A DNA stretch of 64,000 bases from Chthoniobacteraceae bacterium (GTDB taxonomy: Bacteria > Verrucomicrobiota > Verrucomicrobiia > Chthoniobacterales > Chthoniobacteraceae): the NCBI GenBank assembly GCA_028293625.1, contig JAQGOL010000008.1, positions 1-64,000 on the forward strand, written 5' to 3'. The position numbers and the translations under genes are program-made. This document shows, piece after piece, positions 19,496-28,297 of the stretch (positions are counted from its first letter, which is position 1; the number at the start of each line of letters is the position of its first letter). The notes under the pieces were generated by a model. That model saw only the letters and a list, made by a program, of their open reading frames with translations, was not told the DNA's origin and searched no databases.

Positions 19496-20881
19496 ATGAG
19501 CACTTCGATTCGTCATGTCCATTTTATCGGCATCTGCGGCACCGCCATGGGAGCGGTGGCTGCAGCCATGCGCGCCCAGGGTTTCACGGTGACCGGCTCG
19601 GACGCCAAAGTTTATCCCCCGATGTCGACGTTCCTTGAGGAAAAAGGAATTGAGCTTAGTGAAGGCTACCGGGCCGAGAATTTGCCGCAGAGCGCCGACA
19701 TGATCGTTGTCGGGAACGCCATTTCGCGAGGCAATCCGGAGGTGGAAGCCGTGCTTAATCGGAAGCTTTTTTATGTCTCGCTGCCGGAGGCCCTCAAACA
19801 GTTCTTTCTTCGGGGCCGCCATAACCTCGTGGTGACCGGCACCCATGGAAAAACCACGACCAGCTCGCTTCTGGCCTGGATTTTAAAGAGCGCCGGCCTT
19901 GATCCGGCCTACATGATCGGCGGAATTGCAAAAAATCTTGGCCAAGGCTGTTCGCTGCACGAGTCGCGCCATGTGGTGGTCGAAGGGGACGAGTACGACA
20001 CGGCGTTTTTCGATAAACGTTCCAAATTTCTCCATTACCTGCCCGAACTGCTGATCATCAATAATATCGAGTTTGATCATGCCGACATTTTCAAAGATCT
20101 CGATGAGATCAAACTGAGCTTCCGGCGGCTCCTCAACGTGGTGCCAAGTGACGGCATGGTGCTTATCAATGCCGATGACGCCAATTGCGTCGATGTCTCC
20201 CGCAATTGTTTTGCCCAGCTTTTGGAAGTCGGTTTTTCACCAAACGCGGCACGCCAGATCCGCGACGTGAGCTACGATTCCGCCGGTTCTGCTTTTACTC
20301 TGCTCGATACCCGATTTGAACTCCCCATGGTCGGCGAATATAATGTTCGCAATGCCGCCATGGCCATTTCAGCGGCGCATTTCTATGGCGTTCCGCTCGA
20401 CCGCATCCAGCAGGCCGTCGCCTCGTTTGAAGGAGTCAAACGCAGGCAGGAGATCCGTGGAGAGACCCGAGGGATTACGATCATCGACGATTTCGGGCAT
20501 CATCCCACCGCCATCGCGCAAACGCTTCGCGGTTTGCGGCACCAGTATCCCGGACGCCGGGTATGGGCGCTGTTTGAACCACGCAGCAACACCACACGGC
20601 GCGCGGTTTTCCAGGATTCCTTAAGCCAGGCGCTCGGGGAAGCCGACGGCGTGATCCTCGCGCAGGTGGCCCGGCTTGAACAGTTGCCCGCTGGCGACCG
20701 CCTCGACCCGGGACAGGTTGTTGACGATATTGCAAAAACCGGCAAACCCGCGTTTTATGAGCCCGATGTCGACGCCATTATCAGCCGGTTGCGCCCCCTT
20801 GTCGCCGAGCGCGATGTCATCGTGATTTTCAGCAACGGCGGTTTCGATAATATCCACCGGCGGCTGATCGCCGAACTCTAA
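19496..20881 (+). CDS. mpl: UDP-N-acetylmuramate:L-alanyl-gamma-D-glutamyl-meso-diaminopimelate ligase
   Basis: HVHFIGICGTAMGAVAAAMRAQGFTVTGSD, TGTHGKTTTSSLLAWIL, IEFDHADIF, DDFGHHPTAI; ORF extends upstream to 19349. Confidence 0.95.
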   Translation: MSTSIRHVHFIGICGTAMGAVAAAMRAQGFTVTGSDAKVYPPMSTFLEEKGIELSEGYRAENLPQSADMIVVGNAISRGNPEVEAVLNRKLFYVSLPEALKQFFLRGRHNLVVTGTHGKTTTSSLLAWILKSAGLDPAYMIGGIAKNLGQGCSLHESRHVVVEGDEYDTAFFDKRSKFLHYLPELLIINNIEFDHADIFKDLDEIKLSFRRLLNVVPSDGMVLINADDANCVDVSRNCFAQLLEVGFSPNAARQIRDVSYDSAGSAFTLLDTRFELPMVGEYNVRNAAMAISAAHFYGVPLDRIQQAVASFEGVKRRQEIRGETRGITIIDDFGHHPTAIAQTLRGLRHQYPGRRVWALFEPRSNTTRRAVFQDSLSQALGEADGVILAQVARLEQLPAGDRLDPGQVVDDIAKTGKPAFYEPDVDAIISRLRPLVAERDVIVIFSNGGFDNIHRRLIAEL

Positions 20882-20893
20882 GCATCAAACGGC

Positions 20894-21352
20894 CTACGCC
20901 GCAGGGCGAGCCTGGCGGATTGCTTCAAAAAGAACGATTGCCACTGAATTCGCCAGATTAAGGCTGCGGGTCTGATTGGTCATCGGAATAGTAAGGCAGC
21001 GGTCCTGGTTGGCCGAGAGCAGCGATTCGGGAAGGCCCTTGGTTTCCCGGCCAAATACCAGGAAGTCGCCGTCCTGAAACGGGGTGTCCCAGAACGCGCG
21101 GGTCGACTTGGTGGTAAGGAAAAAGAATCGGGCATCCGCGGCTTGGGCGGCACGGAGAGCGTCAAAGGAATCCCAGAGCGCTACCTGCACCTCTTTCCAG
21201 TAATCGAGTCCGGCACGAAGCAAGGTGCGATCGTCGATGAGAAAGCCGAGCGGTTTGACGAGATGCAAATGGGCACCCGTGGCCAGGCAGAGGCGGCCGA
21301 CGTTGCCGGTATTGGGTGGAATCTCGGGTTCGATCAGGACGATGTGAAACAT
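20894..21352 (-). CDS. trmL: tRNA (cytidine(34)-2'-O)-methyltransferase (SPOUT)
   Basis: MFHIVLIEPEIPPNTGNVGRLCLATGAHLHLVKPLGF...FGRETKGLPESLL...IPMTNQTRSLNLANSVAIVLFEA; ORF extends to 21505. Confidence 0.95.
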   Translation of the reverse strand: MFHIVLIEPEIPPNTGNVGRLCLATGAHLHLVKPLGFLIDDRTLLRAGLDYWKEVQVALWDSFDALRAAQAADARFFFLTTKSTRAFWDTPFQDGDFLVFGRETKGLPESLLSANQDRCLTIPMTNQTRSLNLANSVAIVLFEAIRQARPAA

Positions 21353-21507
21353 TGAGAATGGAGCATTTACGAGGAATAATCCGGCTCTGGCGATTGCGGA
21401 AAGCGCAATCGCCCTTTCAATCCTGACCTTGCAAGGCAACAAAGGGTTTGTCTGTTTGCATCCTCCTTTTCCCACCGCCGCTTTCCTCCGCATTTTTGAC
21501 TTCAATC

Positions 21508-23229
21508 ATGGATCGCCCTCCGCTTCCGCAGATTACGACCGTCTCCCTTTTCCGCCTGATGCTTTGGGTGCAGTGGCGTTCGTTGTGCGCCCGGATACGC
21601 GGGGTGCGGCGTCAGTCACCCCTCCTTTTGTTTGTGCTGTCGGCATTTATCATCGGCTACCTGGGAGCCGGCTATTGGATCTTCAAGGCGGGCCTCGGTT
21701 ACCTTTACCATTTCCCGTTGGTCGGCAGCCTCCTCTCCCAACGGATCCTCTTTTTGGTGTTCGGTTTTTTCTTCATGATGCTGGCCTTTTCAAACCTCAT
21801 CATCGGTTACTCGACTCTTTTTAAGAACCGCGAAACACAGTGGTTTCTCTCGTTGCCCATTTCGCATCGCAATATCTATCAATGGAAATTCTGCGAGGCG
21901 CTGGCCATTTCCAGTTGGGCACTGATTTTCCTGAGCGCTCCAATGATGATCGCTTACGGACGCGTTCATTCGGTTTCGCCGGAGTTTTATCCGCAGGTGG
22001 CCATGGTATTTCTTCCGTTTGTAGTCATCCCCGCGCTGGCCGGTTCCTGGGGAATTCTTTGTTTTGTGCGGATTATGGCCAGGCGAAACGTCAAACGCAT
22101 CGGGCTGCTCATATCCGCGGCGATTCTGCTTTGGCTCATCTTCGGTTTGAAACCGGTGACTGAGCTCGATTCCGCCAACACGCAGGAGGTCGTGACCTTT
22201 GATAAGCTGCTCCACAATACCCGGCTGAGCCTGCATCCGTTGCTGCCGAGCGCGTGGCTGACCCGGTCCGTCCTTGCCTGGAGTGAAGGACTTGCCACCC
22301 AGGGTTACTTTTATTTTCTTTTGCTCTTAAGCAACGCCATGCTCGGGCTTCTACTTGGGTTCGAAGTGGTCGGCCGCTGCTTCTATGAAAGCTGGACGAT
22401 TTCCTTAAGCTCACGCGCTGAACGATTCCAGCGCAAATCGGAGGCCAAACGGCTGCGCGGCGCGCGGCATTCGTGGCTGGAGCGCGCCTGCCATTTTTTT
22501 CTATCGCCACCGGCCGCGGCCCTCGTGGTTAAAGACGTCCGGCTTTTCTGGCGCGATCCGGCGCAATGGATCCAGTTCATGGTCTTCTTCGGGCTGCTTT
22601 GTATCTATGTCCTTAATGTGCGCAACGTCGCATTCGATTTTAAGAACCCGTTTTGGGATACACTGATTAGCTATCTGAATTTGTCGGCTTCATCCCTGAC
22701 ACTCTCAACACTTACCACCCGGTTTGTATTTCCTCAGTTCAGTCTTGAAGGACGCCGCATCTGGATTCTTGGACTCTCCCCCATGGGACTGCCCAAGGTG
22801 CTCCTTCAGAAATTCTGGTTAAGCTGTCTGACCGCCATGGTCATCACAGTCAGTCTCATGGCTACTTCAAGCACCTTGTTGCATCTGCCTTGGAGTAAGA
22901 GACTCTTCTTCATGGGTTCCGTTGCTCTTATGAGCGCCGCCCTGAGCGGGCTGGCGGTCGGACTTGGCGCGCTCTTTCCCAATTTTAAGGAAGAAAATCC
23001 CTCCAAGATCGTCAGCAGCTTCGGCGGGACTCTCTGTCTTATCCTAAGCTTTGTTTATATCGCGCTGTTTGTCGGACTTGCCTCCATTCCCGACATGCGC
23101 CAGGTCACCCGCATCCAATTTCCGATCTCGGACGCCGTGGCCTGGACCATCCCGGTGGTGATGAGCGCATGCCTCCTTTTTATCCCCATGATTCTCGCCT
23201 CCAGGCAGGTGAAGAATATGGAAATATAA
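21508..23229 (+). CDS. Multi-pass membrane protein resembling an ABC-2-type transporter permease
   Basis: Many hydrophobic segments and an ABC exporter permease-like layout; no ATPase gene adjacent; ORF extends to 21448. Confidence 0.6.
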   Translation: MDRPPLPQITTVSLFRLMLWVQWRSLCARIRGVRRQSPLLLFVLSAFIIGYLGAGYWIFKAGLGYLYHFPLVGSLLSQRILFLVFGFFFMMLAFSNLIIGYSTLFKNRETQWFLSLPISHRNIYQWKFCEALAISSWALIFLSAPMMIAYGRVHSVSPEFYPQVAMVFLPFVVIPALAGSWGILCFVRIMARRNVKRIGLLISAAILLWLIFGLKPVTELDSANTQEVVTFDKLLHNTRLSLHPLLPSAWLTRSVLAWSEGLATQGYFYFLLLLSNAMLGLLLGFEVVGRCFYESWTISLSSRAERFQRKSEAKRLRGARHSWLERACHFFLSPPAAALVVKDVRLFWRDPAQWIQFMVFFGLLCIYVLNVRNVAFDFKNPFWDTLISYLNLSASSLTLSTLTTRFVFPQFSLEGRRIWILGLSPMGLPKVLLQKFWLSCLTAMVITVSLMATSSTLLHLPWSKRLFFMGSVALMSAALSGLAVGLGALFPNFKEENPSKIVSSFGGTLCLILSFVYIALFVGLASIPDMRQVTRIQFPISDAVAWTIPVVMSACLLFIPMILASRQVKNMEI

Positions 23230-23242
23230 CGGCACCGCTGCT

Positions 23243-24427
23243 TTATCCGCCTTCGCTTAGCCTTTTCTTCGGAGCATCAAAAAGGAGTGCATGCGCCTCG
23301 GTCAGGATGGCGGGAATCTTCTCCGCAAAAGGATGCCCGTGCAAGGCCGCCTCGATCCGGGCTGGGTCGAACCCGGCAGCATTATTGCCGGGAAACCAAT
23401 GGCCGGCATTGCCCATCAGGTTGTAGCGCATTTTGCCCCACGCGGTGAGATCGAGCGCCTTGGCAAACGTCCATAGCCGCAAAACTTCCTGCACGTTGAG
23501 CTCGTCAGGCATCGCCTGATAGCCCGGTAACGCTTCCAAACCGCGTTTGCACCAATCTTCGCCAAGAACTCTGACCATCTCCGCGCGCAACCGCAGCTCG
23601 ATCGGCGCGACGGCTTCCGCGGCTTGATCGTAATGATCCAGTGCCGCGATATGTTCATCAAAATCGCCGGGACGCGCCGCGCCGACGCTCAATGTATGCA
23701 CCTGCGGCCGCGCCAGACAGTAGAGATCATTAAAAGCAATGGGCGAAAGCGGGGCGCAAAGTTCGCGAAGCTTGGCTGGCGGATCGTATAGCATGCCGCC
23801 TTTATCGGTAGGGCTGATGATAAAAACACCCATGTCGGCAGCGGCAGCGGCTTCCACAGCCGGCCAGTTAAAATCATTCACGAAATACCAGTGCAGATTC
23901 ACATAATCAAATTCGGTGCTCTGAATAGCCTGAATGATCACGTCGGTGGTCGCGTGCGTGGTAAAGCCAATGAACTTGCAACGGCCTTCCTTTTGAAATT
24001 GGCGGGCAGCGTCGAGGCAGCCCCCTTTTTTCAGTGTCCAATCGAGAAGCTCCGCGTTGTTGATTCCGTGAATGGAGAGAAGGTCGACGTGGTCGAGCTT
24101 CAAGTAGCGCATTGAGGTCTCGAAGGTTTCAATGAACTCTTTCGCCGTGGCGAATGGCGCCACTTTGGTCTGAATAATCATCTTCTCCCGCGGCAACTTC
24201 GGCAGCAACCAGCCCAATTGCATCTCGCTGCTTCCATATCCGCGCGCGGTTTCAATATGATTGATCCCAAGCTCCAGGGAACGCAGCACCGTCGCTTCCA
24301 GGTTGCGCTGGTTCTCCTCGGGGATTTCAGCCGGCGGGCAGTCGTCCCATTTGTGCTGGTAACGCATCCCGCCGCAGGAAAAGACGGGCATCTTAAGGTC
24401 GGTGCGGCCAAAACGGCGGTATTTCAT
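23243..24427 (-). CDS. Aldo/keto reductase family oxidoreductase
   Basis: MKYRRFGRTDLKMPVFSCGGMRY...LELGINHIETARGYGSSEMQLG...KVAPFATAKEFIETFETSMRYLKLDHVDLLSIHGIN. Confidence 0.95.
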   Translation of the reverse strand: MKYRRFGRTDLKMPVFSCGGMRYQHKWDDCPPAEIPEENQRNLEATVLRSLELGINHIETARGYGSSEMQLGWLLPKLPREKMIIQTKVAPFATAKEFIETFETSMRYLKLDHVDLLSIHGINNAELLDWTLKKGGCLDAARQFQKEGRCKFIGFTTHATTDVIIQAIQSTEFDYVNLHWYFVNDFNWPAVEAAAAADMGVFIISPTDKGGMLYDPPAKLRELCAPLSPIAFNDLYCLARPQVHTLSVGAARPGDFDEHIAALDHYDQAAEAVAPIELRLRAEMVRVLGEDWCKRGLEALPGYQAMPDELNVQEVLRLWTFAKALDLTAWGKMRYNLMGNAGHWFPGNNAAGFDPARIEAALHGHPFAEKIPAILTEAHALLFDAPKKRLSEGG

Positions 24428-24523
24428 GTACAAAGAGATTGCGGGGAAAGACGCGCGCGAGTCCACAGTTTTAGAGACGCTCGTGCCAGCGCCACTCTGG
24501 CCTCCGCGGCCGAATTAGACTCG

Positions 24524-25003
24524 ATGAGCAAAGAACACCTTGACCTCTATTTGAACGATCACCTCGCCGGATCCGTGGGCGCTCTCGAACTCCTTTCGGA
24601 TCTGATCAAGGAAACCGACCCGGCACGGAGCCGGTTTTTTTCAACGCTCCACGGGGAGATCGATGCCGACCAAAAGGAACTCAAGTCGATTATGAGCAGC
24701 CTTAATATTGTCGAAAGCTCAACCCGCAAAGCCGCGGCCTGGCTGGTGGAGACCTTTGCGTGGCTCAAACTGCGCCCCGGTGGAGCCCCTGCCTCCAACA
24801 TCCAACTTCTTCAATCCATTGAAGGATTACTGCTTGGTGTAACGGGTAAACGCGCTCTCTGGCAGGCGCTGCTCAGTTGTCCCTCAGTCGTCGCGCAACT
24901 TCCGGGAGTTGATCTCCATCGGCTTGAGGAGCGGGCCAGGGATCAAAGCGAACGCCTTCAGGATGAACGCATCAAAGTGGCAGCCGAAGCATTAAAGTTA
25001 TAA
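24524..25003 (+). CDS. Hypothetical alpha-helical protein
   Basis: In-frame ATG at 24524 gives the protein-like sequence MSKEHLDLYLNDHLAGSVGALELLSDLIKETDP...; the upstream part of the ORF overlaps the aldo/keto reductase antisense. Confidence 0.7.
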   Translation: MSKEHLDLYLNDHLAGSVGALELLSDLIKETDPARSRFFSTLHGEIDADQKELKSIMSSLNIVESSTRKAAAWLVETFAWLKLRPGGAPASNIQLLQSIEGLLLGVTGKRALWQALLSCPSVVAQLPGVDLHRLEERARDQSERLQDERIKVAAEALKL

Positions 25004-25127
25004 CGATACGCTTTCAGTCACTTGCATTATTTGGCGCGGATTGAGCGGAGAACTTCACTTTCTTCATGACCCCGGCCAAAATCCTTGCCCTCCATCGCGA
25101 CTCAATGCACGGTCACGCCACTTCTGC

Positions 25128-25215
25128 GGCGGTATGGTGAAATGGCAGACACAGCAGACTTAAAATCTGCTGGCGCGTAAGCGCCGTGCCGGTTCGAGTC
25201 CGGCTACCGCCACCA
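25128..25215 (+). tRNA. tRNA-Leu (anticodon TAA, 25161-25163), CCA encoded
   Basis: Acceptor stem GGCGGTA/TACCGCC, anticodon loop CTTAAAA, variable arm GGCGCGTAAGCGCC, T-arm GCCGGTTCGAGTCCGGC, A-CCA end. Confidence 0.97.
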
Positions 25216-25224
25216 TGGCCCGCT

Positions 25225-26130
25225 TTAACGCGCGCTTTTGTCGCCCAAAAAACGAACCGCATTCCCGATGATTTTCAGCGGCTCGGGCTGGGTGAAAATC
25301 GGGTAGGTCTCATGGCCGGGACGGAAATAGAAAACGCGCCCCTTGCCGACCTGCCAGAGTGAACCGCTCCGGAAATGTTCACCTTTATCCCAGCGTTCTT
25401 CAAAAATCACAACGTCCGGCGCGGGAACATGGAAGGCTTCATCGTACATTTCTGTTTGAGGGATATCAAAATGCGCGGGAACTCCTTTGGCGATCGGGTG
25501 TTCGGGCAGCAACGCTGTCACGTGACTTGGCAGGCCATCTCCGCGATAAGCGGGAAAACAGCAGTTGGGCAGCACGATTTGAAGGGCATCGGCGCCATCG
25601 GCATCCTTGATCCTGCCAAAGGAAGGCGTCAGCGGTTCCTCGCGTCGAGGCTGGCGGTAGAGTTTGGCGGGCACTTCGACGATCTTTAAAGTCGCCCGCT
25701 CGGCATCGGTCAGCGATTTGAGGGCATCCTGCCGGGTGCGAGCGTTCATGGCCTCGATAAAAGGACCCGACCAATGGGCCGAATGAAGTGAGATGAGCGA
25801 GAGCTCGCCGTTCTTCACGCGCTCAACGATCGCCTTGCTTGTCTCAGGCTTTATTTCGCCGTGGCGTTTGTGTCCCCACCAGATCAGCACATCACACTGA
25901 TCAAGAGCCGCTTTGGAGAGTCCTTGCTCGGGATCGGCAAGGGAAGCGCTCCGCACCGTCAATCCGGGCTGTTGCGCCAGGGAATCGGCAATCGCATTGC
26001 CAAGAAAGTTTTTGTAGCCCGGTTTTTGTTCCGGCTGTTGTTCATCCCAGACAAGCACCCGAATCGGTTCAGCCAAAGCCACGGAGATGCACGATGAGAA
26101 AAGAAGAAATCCTAGAATGTAACGGTTCAT
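25225..26130 (-). CDS. ThuA-like domain secreted protein
   Basis: Signal peptide; IRVLVWDEQQPEQKPGY...CDVLIWWGHKRHGEI...LHSAHWSGPF...GKGRVFYFRPGHETYPIF. Confidence 0.92.
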   Translation of the reverse strand: MNRYILGFLLFSSCISVALAEPIRVLVWDEQQPEQKPGYKNFLGNAIADSLAQQPGLTVRSASLADPEQGLSKAALDQCDVLIWWGHKRHGEIKPETSKAIVERVKNGELSLISLHSAHWSGPFIEAMNARTRQDALKSLTDAERATLKIVEVPAKLYRQPRREEPLTPSFGRIKDADGADALQIVLPNCCFPAYRGDGLPSHVTALLPEHPIAKGVPAHFDIPQTEMYDEAFHVPAPDVVIFEERWDKGEHFRSGSLWQVGKGRVFYFRPGHETYPIFTQPEPLKIIGNAVRFLGDKSAR

Positions 26131-26173
26131 GGGGAGACCAACGGTTTGCCCGAAAAAACGGTTTATTCAAGAT

Positions 26174-27079
26174 TTACCCGAGTTTTTCAGCCACGCTTTC
26201 ACAGAGCCCGATGAAGGTTTCCTCGGCAAGGCTGAGGCGGCGTCCTTTCCAGTGCAGGACACCCCAGCGGCGGCGCAACTTGCGTTTTCCAAGCGGCAGC
26301 GCGACGAGCGATTTTTCCTTAAGCTCCTTTCGCAAGGTCCATGGCGCCAGGATGCTGATGCCGTGTCCGAGCTTCACGAGTTCCTTGATAGCTTCCATGT
26401 TTCCAAGATCGAGCAGACTATGGAGAACAATCTTATCCTGGCGGAAGTAACTCTCAATCATCTGGAAGGTATAGCTCGCCTTTCCATAGAGGATATAATG
26501 CTGCCGCGCTATCTCGTCGCGTTTTACCTTGCCTAACTTTGCCCAGGGATGCAGCGCGCTCACCACAAATTGAAGTTCATCGGTAAAAAGCGGCCGGAAC
26601 TCCAACGATTCCTCCCGGCGCGGCTCCAGATTGACCGCCAGATCAATTTTATGGGCGCGGAGAATTTCGATATTGTTGGGCGTATCGCCCGGAGTGATCG
26701 AGATCTCGCATTGCGGAAAGCTCTCCTTGAATTCACGCAGCACAGCCGGCAGGACATACTGGCAGGCGGTCGTGCTCGCCCCGATGCGCAGCCGGCTTCG
26801 TCCCCATTTTCCCAAATGCCCCAGCTCAGCGCGCGCTACGCTCATTTCCTCCAGAATGCGTTCCACGTGGACAAGAAGCTGTTCGCCAGCCTGTGTGAGC
26901 ACCACGGTTTTGCCCATCCTGTCAAAAAGCCTGCAGCCAATGTCGTCTTCCAGGGCTTTCATGGAATGGCTGATGGCCGACTGGCTCAGATGCAGTTCGT
27001 GCGCGGTCTGGGTAAAGCTCCCATTGGCTGCGAGGATCGAAAAGGCACGGAGTTGTCTGCTATCAAGCGGAACGGACAT
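26174..27079 (-). CDS. LysR family transcriptional regulator
   Basis: LDSRQLRAFSILAANGSFTQTAHELHLSQSAISHSMKALEDDIGCRLFDRMGKTVVLTQAGEQLL; ORF extends to 27184. Confidence 0.96.
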   Translation of the reverse strand: MSVPLDSRQLRAFSILAANGSFTQTAHELHLSQSAISHSMKALEDDIGCRLFDRMGKTVVLTQAGEQLLVHVERILEEMSVARAELGHLGKWGRSRLRIGASTTACQYVLPAVLREFKESFPQCEISITPGDTPNNIEILRAHKIDLAVNLEPRREESLEFRPLFTDELQFVVSALHPWAKLGKVKRDEIARQHYILYGKASYTFQMIESYFRQDKIVLHSLLDLGNMEAIKELVKLGHGISILAPWTLRKELKEKSLVALPLGKRKLRRRWGVLHWKGRRLSLAEETFIGLCESVAEKLG

Positions 27080-27080
27080 G

Positions 27081-27097
27081 GATGAACCAGATTCATC
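27081..27097. promoter_or_regulatory. Candidate LysR operator: GATGAA-N5-TTCATC, includes a T-N11-A core
   Basis: Perfect 6-bp inverted repeat immediately upstream of the LysR start and in the LysR/NrtA-like divergent gap. Confidence 0.6.
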
Positions 27098-27186
27098 AGT
27101 GGAACCACAAAATCGAAAGTCATTTTTTCGCAGTTTCATCCCGCTCTGGCATATTGGAAGCTTAAGGCGCTCATCTTCACCCACGC

Positions 27187-28272
27187 ATGCTTCAAAACAC
27201 CCAAACCCCGCGCGAAACCCTCAAGGTCGGATTCGTGGCGCTGGCGGATTGCGCGCCGCTCGTCATGGCCCAGGAACTCGGGCTCTTTGCCGCGCACGGG
27301 CTCGACGTGGAGCTTCATCGGGAAATTGGCTGGGCAACCATGCGCGACAAGATCATCTATGGCGAACTTCATGCCGCGCAGGCGCCCGCCGGGCTCGTGG
27401 TTTCCGCAAACTGCGGCCTTGGATGCATTCAGGCCGATTGCCTGACCGGTCTGGTCCTCAACCTCCACGGCAATGCAATCACACTTTCGTCCGAGCTCTG
27501 GAAAGTGGGAGTCCGAGACGGGCCGAGCCTTCGAACGGAGATCGAACGAGGGAAACGACATTACACTTTCGGCGTCGTCCATCCTTTCTCCTCGCACAAT
27601 ATCCTGCTTCGCAATTGGTTGCGCGCAAACCGCATCGTTTCAAATGTGCGCATCGTCGTCGTTCCTCCGGCTCAAATGCACGCGAACATCAAGGCTGGCA
27701 ACCTCGATGGCTATTGCGTGGGCGAACCGTGGAACTCGGTCGCGGTGCTCTCAAAAGCCGGCTGGTGCGTGGCGACCAGCGCCGAACTTGCTCCGGGCCA
27801 CATCGAAAAAGTGCTCATGGTCCGCCGCGAGTTCGCGGAAACCTCCCGGGACTCCCATCTTGCCTTGATCGCGGCGCTCGCCGAGGCGTGCCGTTACTGC
27901 GATGAACTGCAAAACCGCAATGCAATCGTCGATATCCTCAGCAGGCGCGAGTTCGTTGGCGCTTCAAGGGAATCCCTAAGGCTCAGCCTTTCCGCTGATG
28001 GCTTTAACTTCGGCAACGGACGCATTGAACCGGAGCCGGACTTTCATATTTTCGCCAACGGCAATGCCAATGAGCCGACGCTGGAGCGCGCCCAGTGGCT
28101 CATCCGCGGCCTGCACGCCACCGGCATCGTGAGCGATCCGGCATCCGCGCCGCTGGCAAAAGCCGCGGAATGGTTTCGCCGCGATATTTTCAAACAAGCA
28201 TTAAACCGTGCCCCAAAGTATCCGGTTGAGGCCGTCCGGGAAACCGTGTTGGGTACAGCCGCAAAGCTTTGA
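27187..28272 (+). CDS. NrtA/CmpA/NasS-like ABC substrate-binding family protein with no obvious signal peptide
   Basis: LKVGFVALADCAPLVMAQELGLFAAHGLDVELHREIGWATMRDKIIYGELHAAQAPAGL...VLNLHGNAITLS...GYCVGEPWNSVAV. Confidence 0.9.
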   Translation: MLQNTQTPRETLKVGFVALADCAPLVMAQELGLFAAHGLDVELHREIGWATMRDKIIYGELHAAQAPAGLVVSANCGLGCIQADCLTGLVLNLHGNAITLSSELWKVGVRDGPSLRTEIERGKRHYTFGVVHPFSSHNILLRNWLRANRIVSNVRIVVVPPAQMHANIKAGNLDGYCVGEPWNSVAVLSKAGWCVATSAELAPGHIEKVLMVRREFAETSRDSHLALIAALAEACRYCDELQNRNAIVDILSRREFVGASRESLRLSLSADGFNFGNGRIEPEPDFHIFANGNANEPTLERAQWLIRGLHATGIVSDPASAPLAKAAEWFRRDIFKQALNRAPKYPVEAVRETVLGTAAKL

Positions 28273-28297
28273 AAGCCGCCCGGTAAAGGGACGGGGC

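Noticed and set aside
25128-25215. tRNA-Leu as an integration site for a genomic island
   Set aside because: No integrase, no direct repeat of the tRNA 3' end seen nearby and flanking genes look ordinary
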